Assembly: GCA_018396565.1 (NCBI GenBank)
Contig: JAGTQO010000016.1
Location: 1-24,668 of the forward strand
DNA: 24,668 bases
Source of the DNA: Candidatus Bathyarchaeota archaeon
Lineage (GTDB): Archaea > Thermoproteota > Bathyarchaeia > 40CM-2-53-6 > RBG-13-38-9
Reading direction: 5' to 3'
Below are positions 1 to 7,418 of the stretch, in pieces (the stretch's first letter is position 1; each line of letters begins with the position of its first letter). Position numbers and translations under genes: made by a program. The notes below the pieces were generated by a model that was given only the letters and a program-made list of their open reading frames with translations, was not told the DNA's origin and made no database searches.

Positions 1-1471
1 TAGGTTTGACTGCATAATGTGCAGAATAGTATAGGAACTCGGCTATATCCCACGCCAAGTCTTCACTCCTCCTCGCCTGCTCTAAATCGATGATGACGAT
101 TCTGCCTTCACGATCCCTTATGAAATTCTCTGGTTTACTGTCACCTATTTGAATCATTAATGAATGTATCTTCCCTATAGTTCTCCCAATATTTTTGACA
201 TCTTCATAATCACTTTCCAAGCAGTTCCTATCTCTAACTATCTTTTTTACAATGTCTACAGATGGTTGGCCATCAATATATTTAGAGACCAACATCTTGT
301 CGGGGAGGCTTACAAAAATTATCTCAGGAACATCTATATTGTTTCTTCTCAAGAGGTGATTTATGCCAAACTCGTTTGAGAGTCTTGCTCTACCAGATAC
401 GGAGAAGGTCTTAGTCCCTAAAGTTACAAGGTTCAGGGTGAACCATTTGAAGCCGTGCCAGTCAGTATACTTCTTGACTACCAGCTTTTCACCATCAGCG
501 ATAGCTAAATATACTTCATTCAAGACCCCCCCTAATGGTGTGACAACTACTCTGGATTTTGGTCTAACCTTCCCGACCACATCTAGGATTGACCCACGTT
601 CATCTATTTGGACGAGACCATTTGTTGTCTTTAAGTATAGATAGTCTCTAGGATTCTCTGCACGGACATTTGAGCTTAATATGAGCAGCTCTCTCTTCAG
701 TTTCGACGCGACCTCTCTTGACATATCGTCGAGGGAAGATAGACTCGCCCTACCCTGAGTCAGATATGATGATATGGCCTTCTTACTCTCAGCGACAACA
801 TCAATTATCCTGTCAACCGTCTTCTTGGCTAAAACCCTATCTATAAATGTGTCACTTGCCACTACATCGCCGTCGTATTTTGAAAGTATTCCCTGATCGA
901 TTAGCCTATCGATAGCAGCTCTGTACCCTGGAAGGATCATAGCCATATTTCGCTCTCTCAATGAAGGTTTGAAAGTGTTCAAGTAACTATATCTCAGGGG
1001 GGGATAGGCCCTTGATCTACGCAGTATTCTTGAAAGTGCAAAGTATTCTATTTTTATTACGAGGCCCCTAGACGCCTCTCCAAGCTGAGATATCAAATGT
1101 TCAAGTTCCTCTCTGACCACTCTCTCTTTAAATTCAACCTCCTTCCCCTTCAAGTATTTGACACCGTACAAAGCTATATTTGGAAACAATAAACGGCCCG
1201 CCAGAAACTCGCCAAAAGCTCCCTCACTGACATCTAGTGAGAATAGTTGATCATCAATTTGTAGCATACCAACACCTATATCGCCGATCCAGTTCAGGCA
1301 GTACCTAACCCCGTAAGGATAACCCTTCACTACCACCATACAGTCGTATAGGCTATCTCTCCTAGCGTAGCCTGCAACCCTAGATCCATAGAGCATAGAC
1401 GCTGTCAAACGTTGGTCGCCAGCCACTTTATACACCAGATCCGAGATTTTAGCAATCAGACTCTCATCCAT
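1..1471 (-). CDS. Nucleotidyltransferase-like plus protein kinase-like fusion, 3' end outside window
   Basis: The open frame runs from ATG at 1471 leftward past the window edge (about 490 residues seen, C-terminus missing). Residues about 15-115 resemble a minimal nucleotidyltransferase domain: hydrophobic strand, then GSRVAG (29-34) and SLYD (40-43). The usual two-aspartate SDxD is reduced to one Asp, so activity is doubtful. The middle (about 120-270) is helical with no clear family. Residues about 300-480 carry a kinase fold like Bud32/RIO/ABC1/aminoglycoside kinases: glycine-rich PLGGVLNEVYLA, ATP lysine in VVKK (331-334), catalytic GDSKPEN (Asp444, Asn449) and metal-binding IIDLE (Asp462). 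All kinase key residues are present. No signal peptide or membrane helix is visible, so it should be cytoplasmic. It is divergent from the 1636 gene and shares a 164-base AT-rich region with it. The substrate is unknown: a small molecule, a lipid-linked sugar or a protein are all possible. Confidence 0.85.
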   Translation of the reverse strand, partial: MDESLIAKISDLVYKVAGDQRLTASMLYGSRVAGYARRDSLYDCMVVVKGYPYGVRYCLNWIGDIGVGMLQIDDQLFSLDVSEGAFGEFLAGRLLFPNIALYGVKYLKGKEVEFKERVVREELEHLISQLGEASRGLVIKIEYFALSRILRRSRAYPPLRYSYLNTFKPSLRERNMAMILPGYRAAIDRLIDQGILSKYDGDVVASDTFIDRVLAKKTVDRIIDVVAESKKAISSYLTQGRASLSSLDDMSREVASKLKRELLILSSNVRAENPRDYLYLKTTNGLVQIDERGSILDVVGKVRPKSRVVVTPLGGVLNEVYLAIADGEKLVVKKYTDWHGFKWFTLNLVTLGTKTFSVSGRARLSNEFGINHLLRRNNIDVPEIIFVSLPDKMLVSKYIDGQPSVDIVKKIVRDRNCLESDYEDVKNIGRTIGKIHSLMIQIGDSKPENFIRDREGRIVIIDLEQARRSEDLAWDIAEFLYYSAHYAVKP

Positions 1472-1539
1472 TCCAGAACTTGACCCTCAAATTCTTCCAG
1501 ATATAATAACTTAATTGAATATATGGTAGGAGAACGATG

Positions 1540-1547
1540 CTTTTATA
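1540..1547 (+). promoter_or_regulatory. Putative archaeal TATA box before the 1636 gene
   Basis: CTTTTATA lies about 90 bases ahead of the ATG at 1636 in a divergent intergenic region. A start site about 25 bases downstream would leave a leader of roughly 65 bases that ends in AAGGAGA just before the ATG. This is based on sequence appearance only. Confidence 0.35.
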
Positions 1548-1635
1548 CCTGACTTGCATTGAAACTATCTCTGCATTACGTGTGCAAGAGAGAACTTAAA
1601 GTAGTTCACGAACATCGGGTGCTCTCCGAAGGAGA

Positions 1636-2484
1636 ATGGTGCCCATCTTGAAGGTTGAACCCCTGAGTTTACTATGCATCCTGCTAGTGGTAACTTCAAC
1701 TCTCTTCCTATATTCAATAGATCCGGTAAGCCCTCAGGGATTTACACATTCTGTATTCGTTGAAGTCTTTTCAAGCACGTGGTCTGAACCATGTAGGAAG
1801 GAGCAGAGTCTAATAAGGAACATTTACCAGAATCGGGGTCACATAGTGCACTTCGTTGTATATCATCTCCAAGACATATGGAGTACGGTCGATTCGGTCA
1901 AGAGGGCAACAGAGCTGGAATTCAACTTTGTACCATCACATGCATATGACGGGGGATATAGTAAGGTGAGTGGGGCTATAATTGAATGGAGTGAAATCGA
2001 GTCCGTAGGCTCTAGGACAGTGCATCTGGTTGAGCTGACTATAACCAAATCTATCAACGGATCAACATTGAGTGCTCAAGTAAAGGTGACGGAACGTAAT
2101 GGGTACTCTTTCAATGGAGAGGTCGCCGCATACGTCGTTGAGAATGATATAGAGCTTGAAGGTATCCGATGGTACCACGTTTATAGAGGCACAGTCTTAA
2201 GGCAAGGCATCTTCCTGAGGCCAAACTCATACGTTGTGATAAATGGTAACTGGACGATACCGCCTGACGTAAACTCAGAGAATGTTGAAGTTGTCGCCAT
2301 AGTGACAGATAGAAACACCTTTGGTAAGTATGGTTCATATGTGGTTCAGTCAGCATGCGATAAGGATAGTAGCGCTGCCATCCCAGAATTCAGAACGATT
2401 CTTCCAACCCAGATTATAGCAATTTTAACATTATTATGCATCATTAAGAGATCGCGCTCCAGAGTTACATATGGAGCGCGATAA
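1636..2484 (+). CDS. Membrane-anchored extracytoplasmic thioredoxin-fold protein with SxxC active-site variant
   Basis: This is a 282-residue protein with an N-terminal signal anchor (about 8-27), an exported body and a second hydrophobic segment near the C-terminus (about 253-271) followed by a basic tail. Residues 38-115 look like the thioredoxin-fold/Omp28-like family: strand VFVEVFSSTW, the active-site position at 50-53 reading SEPC where the family has CxPC, a strand with FVVYHLQD, and VPSHAYDGG with the expected cis-proline (Pro100). The first active-site cysteine is Ser50, so a normal dithiol cycle is not possible. It may act as a monothiol reductase/isomerase, or only bind partners. 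The rest (about 115-250) is beta-rich without a family I recognise. The ATG at 1636 sits almost on the GGAG at 1631-1634; GTG at 1639 or TTG at 1648 are alternative starts. It is followed 26 bases later by a GT-C gene. Confidence 0.75.
   Translation: MVPILKVEPLSLLCILLVVTSTLFLYSIDPVSPQGFTHSVFVEVFSSTWSEPCRKEQSLIRNIYQNRGHIVHFVVYHLQDIWSTVDSVKRATELEFNFVPSHAYDGGYSKVSGAIIEWSEIESVGSRTVHLVELTITKSINGSTLSAQVKVTERNGYSFNGEVAAYVVENDIELEGIRWYHVYRGTVLRQGIFLRPNSYVVINGNWTIPPDVNSENVEVVAIVTDRNTFGKYGSYVVQSACDKDSSAAIPEFRTILPTQIIAILTLLCIIKRSRSRVTYGAR
2451..2482 (+). repeat. Perfect 10-bp inverted repeat across the stop codon of the thioredoxin-like gene
   Basis: ATCGCGCTCC at 2451-2460 is exactly complementary to GGAGCGCGAT at 2473-2482, leaving a 12-base loop. 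The stem is G+C-rich in an AT-rich setting and ends inside the TAA stop (2482-2484), followed by AAGTTTATTG. It could be a hairpin that slows or ends transcription or sets mRNA processing between this gene and the next. Confidence 0.6.
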
Positions 2485-2510
2485 GTTTATTGTGAGTTGG
2501 TAGCCTCTCC

Positions 2511-4640
2511 ATGAAGTTTAGATTTAACAGCCAAATTCCTTTGGTATGTTCTATTGTGATAAGTGCGTTAACTGTACTATCAAGGTTTTCTCCTGGCATA
2601 CCGGAGGGGGTGGATTCTACAAGTCATTTGAATAAGATCCTGTTCATCATCGACTCCTACAAGTCATTACATTATATCCCATCATGGTGTCCCGACTGGT
2701 ACGGTGGTTCACCTTTCCTTCTGCTCTATTCACCACTAAGTTACATCCTAACATTCTCAGTTGCATTGACTGGTATTGATGGAGTTTTGGCATACAAGAT
2801 TGTAGATGCGGCATTCTATGTCGTAACACCTATTACAATATATATTTTAAGTCGTGAACTTAACCTTAAACCAGTAGAGGCAGCTTGGGCTTCTCTAATT
2901 TTCACCCTCACCCCCACAGTAATCGGAAATTTTCTATTCTATGATAGGTTTCCGAATATTGTGGCATTACCTATAGCCTGTCTCTTTGTAACTTCTCTCT
3001 CAAAGATGTTAAGAAGAAGTGCAGCTACAAATTTTATAACATCGATTCTTCTCCTTTCCATCCTGATACTGACTCATCACCTCTCAGCATTCATAGTTCT
3101 TATACTCGTCCCTCTAGCATACTTTTCGTTGACTAATTCGAAAGATAGACTCAAAGCAGCAATAATACTCATTGCGGTTATAGGTGGTGCACTAACCCTT
3201 TCAAGTCCCTGGCTTCTACGGTTTCTCGAGGCCTCTGGGCATCTAATGAGAAACCCATTCTATAACAGAACCGTAGACTTTCCTTTCGTTAGACTCACAT
3301 ATGCCATATTAGACTACCTCACTATAGAACAGGGAATATTCCATTTCTACCTTGCTATTTTATCAATATACCAATTATTCTCGAAGAATAGGGGCTCTCG
3401 AATTTTTTACCTAATCGGAATAATGATATTGCTCACAGGCATGGGTGTCTTCGAGTTCGCCGGCGATTCATGGCTTCGAATCTTAGGGCAAGGGCTCATC
3501 GTCGCATCATTCCTTTCAATGATATGGTCAGTCCTAAGTATTAAGAGAATAGTTGAAAACGAGGATTACCCAACGATGTTTCTCTCCTTATGGTTTCTCG
3601 TCTTCCTATGGTTAAGTCTAGGGAACTACGCCATGCCTATGGTGAACCTGCCCCTCATAAATACTGTCTGGAGGAGTCTGGATGTTCATAGATTTTGGCT
3701 TTACCTTGCCATTCCGATAGCTCTATTGGCAGGGAAGGTTGCGGCTAATGCCATACGTAATATCCGAAGGATATACGTCATCGGTTTTATTGTCATCCTT
3801 GCTGTTATGATTATCAGCGCCTCAATGAAAGGGATCTGTGCTATAACTCAAGATGTAAATCCACATTTACCCTACACAACTGAGAATTCAGAGATTCCTC
3901 AGCAACTCATCGATTATTTTAAATCGGAAAACGATTATGGGAGGATCCTCCCTATACGATGTCCGATGTGGATATACCTGTTACCTAGATATGTTGGAAA
4001 GCCCATAATAGATGGGTGGTACCCCCAGGAGAAACTTATTTCAGACCTTTTAAAGATAAACGATTATAGGATAAACGATCTGGAAACCTCGGAGAATAGG
4101 ACGAGAATCTGGAAGTGGCTTATAGAGAGAAACCAGAATCTAGCTATTCGATGGATTATAGTCGGAAACGCAAATTCGACGTTGGTAAACACATTGGCCA
4201 ACTCAACGTTCAAGGTTGACAATTACATAATTTACGGAAAGAATAACCTCACAATCCTGAAGAATTCTATCCCAAACTCCCCTATCGAATTACGTAATAA
4301 GAATATCGATTTCGATATTAACTATTGTAGACCGGCACCGGACGCCATTCTCATCGAAGTTAAGACTCCTCTGCAGGACTTAAATCTAACCATAAGAGAG
4401 GCATATGATGCTGGATGGAGAGTTGAGGTAGACAATGTAGTTGGGGCTGTTCAGCAGTCGCCTGAGGGAATGATCTCTATACATGTAGTCTCTACACCTT
4501 CACGAATCATACTGAATCACTATTCCTCAACCAATATTTTATCCATATGTTACATTTCTGGCGCCTCTACCATCATATTATCAATCGTTTCGTTTTGGCC
4601 TATAATCTGCAAGAGAAAATTTGGTGAGTATAATAATTGA
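2511..4640 (+). CDS. GT-C-type multispanning membrane protein (PTPS-related/YfhO-like), putative glycosyltransferase
   Basis: This is a 709-residue integral membrane protein with about 11-13 hydrophobic segments over residues 10-440, a mostly polar extracytoplasmic region (about 450-680) and a last helix near 682-702. The N-terminal loop has EGVDSTSH (Asp35), in the place where GT-C enzymes keep the acidic catalytic residue, then WYGGSPFLLLYSPLS (63-77). This matches the archaeal '6-pyruvoyl-tetrahydropterin synthase-related' membrane family, which despite its name looks like a polyprenyl-sugar-dependent GT-C glycosyltransferase. Likely role: adding a sugar from a lipid carrier to a surface glycan or protein on the outer face. 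Donor and acceptor cannot be read from sequence. Its stop overlaps the TTG start of the next gene (TTGA). A TATA-like AAGTTTATT lies about 25 bases before the ATG, so it may also have its own leaderless promoter. Confidence 0.8.
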   Translation: MKFRFNSQIPLVCSIVISALTVLSRFSPGIPEGVDSTSHLNKILFIIDSYKSLHYIPSWCPDWYGGSPFLLLYSPLSYILTFSVALTGIDGVLAYKIVDAAFYVVTPITIYILSRELNLKPVEAAWASLIFTLTPTVIGNFLFYDRFPNIVALPIACLFVTSLSKMLRRSAATNFITSILLLSILILTHHLSAFIVLILVPLAYFSLTNSKDRLKAAIILIAVIGGALTLSSPWLLRFLEASGHLMRNPFYNRTVDFPFVRLTYAILDYLTIEQGIFHFYLAILSIYQLFSKNRGSRIFYLIGIMILLTGMGVFEFAGDSWLRILGQGLIVASFLSMIWSVLSIKRIVENEDYPTMFLSLWFLVFLWLSLGNYAMPMVNLPLINTVWRSLDVHRFWLYLAIPIALLAGKVAANAIRNIRRIYVIGFIVILAVMIISASMKGICAITQDVNPHLPYTTENSEIPQQLIDYFKSENDYGRILPIRCPMWIYLLPRYVGKPIIDGWYPQEKLISDLLKINDYRINDLETSENRTRIWKWLIERNQNLAIRWIIVGNANSTLVNTLANSTFKVDNYIIYGKNNLTILKNSIPNSPIELRNKNIDFDINYCRPAPDAILIEVKTPLQDLNLTIREAYDAGWRVEVDNVVGAVQQSPEGMISIHVVSTPSRIILNHYSSTNILSICYISGASTIILSIVSFWPIICKRKFGEYNN

Positions 4641-5893
4641 CGCAAACCAAATATCACCCGGTTGACCAGAGAAATACGATGAGAAGTGGGTTAATACTCC
4701 GTCTATCCTACATTTTCGCGTCGTCCTTCCTCTTCTATGAGGGATTTCAAAACTGGCTTAGAGGAAAGTTGGAAATATATCATGAGGTAATTTTCCTGTG
4801 CATTTTGACATATGTACTTGCACTGATTCTTCTGGTGGTATCAATGATGCCCATACGGATTATCAAGAGGTTCAGTCACCTACCTTTGATCGCCCTACTA
4901 TTCGTCACCGCCTCAAGCATCTATGTAATCGCTGAGATACAGTATGAGGGTGTATATAGGACGGACTCTATGGCTTTCACACATTACGCCGCGCAATTAT
5001 GGCTGTTCCCCTCATGGAATCCTTACCCGCACGACCTCCAGAAGGCTCTTGAAATGTTCTCTGTAGATATTGATTACGTAACCTTGAAACCAGACGGTGA
5101 TCTCGTCACAAACCTCAACTATCCTGCGCTCCACTTCGTCATATTCACTCCATTCATCTATTTTGGAGTTTCAGACATGAGATGGGTGACATTTATATTC
5201 GAATTAGCAACTTTCATGGTAATCTACTGGAAATCGCCGGCCGAGTTGAGGCCCCTTGTTATGGTCCCTCTATTCGCCGGTTCAGATTTGGCCATAAATT
5301 TTACGGCAGGTTGCCTCGGAGACTACTTATGGGTTCTACCCCTCTCACTGACTGTCTTCTACTTGGAAAATCCTATATTATCTGGGTTAACGTATGGTTT
5401 AGCCTGTTCAGTTAAGCAGGAGCCTTGGATTCTCGCACCTTACCTTATGATCTACATGTTAAGATCCAATGGAGGAGGTTTGAGGAGAATTAAGAAACTT
5501 TCCATATTCATCATGGTAACAGTCGGAACCTTCATTCTTCCAAATTTGTTCTTCATATTAAATGATCCTGAGTCTTGGTTCAATGGTGTAACGACTCCAT
5601 TTGCTGGAGAACTGATAGTTGTGAGCCAAGGAATATCTATGGTGACACAGAAAGGACTCTTACCATTGTCAAAGACCTTCTACACCACTTTGACAGCGAT
5701 AACAGCAACGCTCCTATTCATATATTACGGGTTATACTTTTCAAACATCAAAGATACCTTATGGGCGTTTCCAGCATTGATAATGTGGACATCCCCGAGG
5801 GGTCTCCAGAATTATTTCATATATCTAATCCCAGTATGCCTCGCCGCAACAATTAAGAATTATAGCAAGTCCGAGGAGGACCTTAGAAAGTGA
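4637..5893 (+). CDS. GT-C/GT87-like membrane glycosyltransferase
   Basis: This is a 418-residue protein with about 9-10 membrane segments. Family signals are an acidic residue in the first large outer loop (YRTDSMAFTHYAAQ, Asp110), NYPALHF at 161-167 and LACSVKQEPWILAP (255-268), the Lys-Gln-x-Pro element typical of GT87/DUF2029-type mannosyltransferases. It would transfer a hexose from a polyprenyl-phosphate donor at the outer face of the membrane. It starts with TTG at 4637, overlapping the previous stop by 4 bases, which indicates translational coupling. ATG at 4679 (codon 15) is an alternative start but lacks a better ribosome binding site. It in turn overlaps the next gene by GTGA. The acceptor is unknown. 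Confidence 0.78.
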   Translation: MTQTKYHPVDQRNTMRSGLILRLSYIFASSFLFYEGFQNWLRGKLEIYHEVIFLCILTYVLALILLVVSMMPIRIIKRFSHLPLIALLFVTASSIYVIAEIQYEGVYRTDSMAFTHYAAQLWLFPSWNPYPHDLQKALEMFSVDIDYVTLKPDGDLVTNLNYPALHFVIFTPFIYFGVSDMRWVTFIFELATFMVIYWKSPAELRPLVMVPLFAGSDLAINFTAGCLGDYLWVLPLSLTVFYLENPILSGLTYGLACSVKQEPWILAPYLMIYMLRSNGGGLRRIKKLSIFIMVTVGTFILPNLFFILNDPESWFNGVTTPFAGELIVVSQGISMVTQKGLLPLSKTFYTTLTAITATLLFIYYGLYFSNIKDTLWAFPALIMWTSPRGLQNYFIYLIPVCLAATIKNYSKSEEDLRK

Positions 5894-6594
5894 CGTTAAA
5901 GAGAACGCTTGTCAGTGTCCTTCCCCTTATTCTAGCATTACTAGTAGTCACCACCTCTTTCTACCAAAGTTTAGGAGAAAATGGTACCTATCCCATGATC
6001 CTTAATCCAAAATTCAAGTATTTGACAAGGGATCAAGTGACTGGCGGCTACAAACCTTTCCTTTGGGAAGTGACTTACACCAAGGGGCCCAAGGACTACG
6101 CGTACACACACCGTGACACAGTTGAGGGTTTAGAATGTCTGGGTCTTCATGTATACCAAGATGGTGCAAACGATTCCTACAACTGGGCCAGCATCCATGT
6201 AAAACAGGTACTCAGGGGGGAATCCATATCACGGCTATTCGAATCTATAATAGAGATTTGGGTTTATCCAAACTTCAGTTTCGCAAGGGACCCCATGTCA
6301 AATGAACCTTGGAATGTATTCGGATTAGAGATAAATGATGGAAGAAACATGGTCTGGCTCATCTTCTCTGAAGGACCTGATGAAGTGTATCAACTTCGCA
6401 ACCATAGAATCATCATAGTGTCAACACCCCTCAAACACTGGGCGAAACGCCAAATAGACCTTGACAAGATATACTCAGACGCGAATTGGGAGAGGCCCGA
6501 GGACCTATCCCTCATTCTTATATGCGGTGCTACAAAAATGGTATCTGGAAAATATAGCGGGTATATAAAGGAGATACGTATAGAAAAGAAGTGA
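5890..6594 (+). CDS. Exported beta-rich protein of unknown function, coupled to GT-C genes
   Basis: This is a 234-residue protein starting with GTG inside the previous gene's stop (GTGA overlap). Residues 1-30 form a signal peptide or N-terminal anchor (Lys-Arg, then a hydrophobic run VLPLILALLVVTT). The remainder is polar, rich in aromatic residues and predicted beta strands, and has no C-terminal anchor. Stretches such as LECLGLHVYQDG, IEIWVYPNFSF and FGLEINDGRN look like a jelly-roll or carbohydrate-binding type sandwich, but I cannot name a family. Its tight coupling to two GT-C proteins suggests a role outside the membrane in binding or presenting a glycan (inference). The final YSGYIKEIRIEKK is consistent with the last strand of such a fold. 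Confidence 0.65.
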   Translation: MTLKRTLVSVLPLILALLVVTTSFYQSLGENGTYPMILNPKFKYLTRDQVTGGYKPFLWEVTYTKGPKDYAYTHRDTVEGLECLGLHVYQDGANDSYNWASIHVKQVLRGESISRLFESIIEIWVYPNFSFARDPMSNEPWNVFGLEINDGRNMVWLIFSEGPDEVYQLRNHRIIIVSTPLKHWAKRQIDLDKIYSDANWERPEDLSLILICGATKMVSGKYSGYIKEIRIEKK

Positions 6595-6615
6595 AGAAGG
6601 TTATAGCGGTTTTCG

Positions 6616-6631
6616 GGCTCCTGAGAGAGCC
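6616..6631 (+). repeat. Short hairpin followed by a T-rich run between two genes
   Basis: GGCTC (6616-6620) pairs with GAGCC (6627-6631) around a 6-base loop, followed by TTGTTTATT. It lies in the 79-base gap after the 5890 gene and could be a weak terminator or processing site. A 5-bp stem is near chance level. Confidence 0.25.
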
Positions 6632-6673
6632 TTGTTTATTAAACCCTCGAACAACGTTAATGGTGAGGGCCTC

Positions 6674-7381
6674 ATGTTGAGGAAACTGCAAGTTTCAAAG
6701 AATCTTCGCAAGATGTTCAAAGAGGACCAGGACCTATATAAAGACCTTTGGCATATAATCGTAGTCATTGTTTTCTGCGGTCTCATTCTAATGTTTACCC
6801 CAGCACCTGCGTATATCGTCTTCATCGGTGGAATTATTATGATCTCAATATTTATACTGCCGAAGATCAAGCGAGTAACAAATTACATATACTCACTTCT
6901 ATCATGGGTATTTGGAATAACAGCTGTCTCTGTGCTTGTTGTTTACACGGTCAAGGCGACCCCACCTTACATCGTTGGAGATAACTTGGTTCTGATACAG
7001 GTTGAGGTGTTGCCTGGGTTATATATGAAGCCGATAACTATATTCATGTTTTCATTCTTTCTATGGTTCGTCTTCGGCCTTTACACTCCATCGTCTATAA
7101 GACGGTTTGAGCAGATGCTCCCTGATATAAGAAGAATACTGTATGCAATAGCTTGGCTGAGTGCCCTAGCAAGTGGTTTCGAGATAGTTTATCATGCCGT
7201 GGTATGGTCAGCCGCGCTATCTGTCCAAGGTTTGCAGAATCCTGATATAATAGTTAATCCGTGGCCAACCCGTAGCATGATTCCTATCAACATAGTATTC
7301 GCAACGAAGATAGTTGTCCTTGTATTCGCATTATCCTGTTTTGTCATCGACTATATTAAGATGATAGAGTCCAAGAGATAG
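6674..7381 (+). CDS. Multispanning membrane protein of unknown function
   Basis: The ATG at 6674 is chosen because GGTGAG (6662-6667), a good match to the archaeal Shine-Dalgarno sequence, lies 6-7 bases upstream. A TTG at 6632 in the same frame has no such site and falls in a hairpin. The 235-residue product begins with a basic, polar, probably cytoplasmic segment (MLRKLQVSKNLRKMFKEDQD) and then has about six hydrophobic segments, a short loop with PYIVGDN, and a basic end. I recognise no family. It sits between the exported protein at 5890 and the membrane-bound KaiC-like ATPase at 7419 (37-base gap), so it may be a partner of either, for example an accessory subunit of a surface-sugar system. 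Confidence 0.65.
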   Translation: MLRKLQVSKNLRKMFKEDQDLYKDLWHIIVVIVFCGLILMFTPAPAYIVFIGGIIMISIFILPKIKRVTNYIYSLLSWVFGITAVSVLVVYTVKATPPYIVGDNLVLIQVEVLPGLYMKPITIFMFSFFLWFVFGLYTPSSIRRFEQMLPDIRRILYAIAWLSALASGFEIVYHAVVWSAALSVQGLQNPDIIVNPWPTRSMIPINIVFATKIVVLVFALSCFVIDYIKMIESKR

Positions 7382-7418
7382 TTGTAAAGTGGTAAGCTAT
7401 GAACGTTAGGGATGGACG

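Noticed and set aside
164..644. Two plus-strand open frames near the left edge
   Set aside because: The minus strand is open through the whole region and encodes kinase and nucleotidyltransferase motifs, so these are antisense shadows.
6632..6673. Upstream TTG start for the six-helix membrane protein
   Set aside because: It lies directly behind a small hairpin without a ribosome binding site, whereas ATG 6674 has GGTGAG at good spacing.
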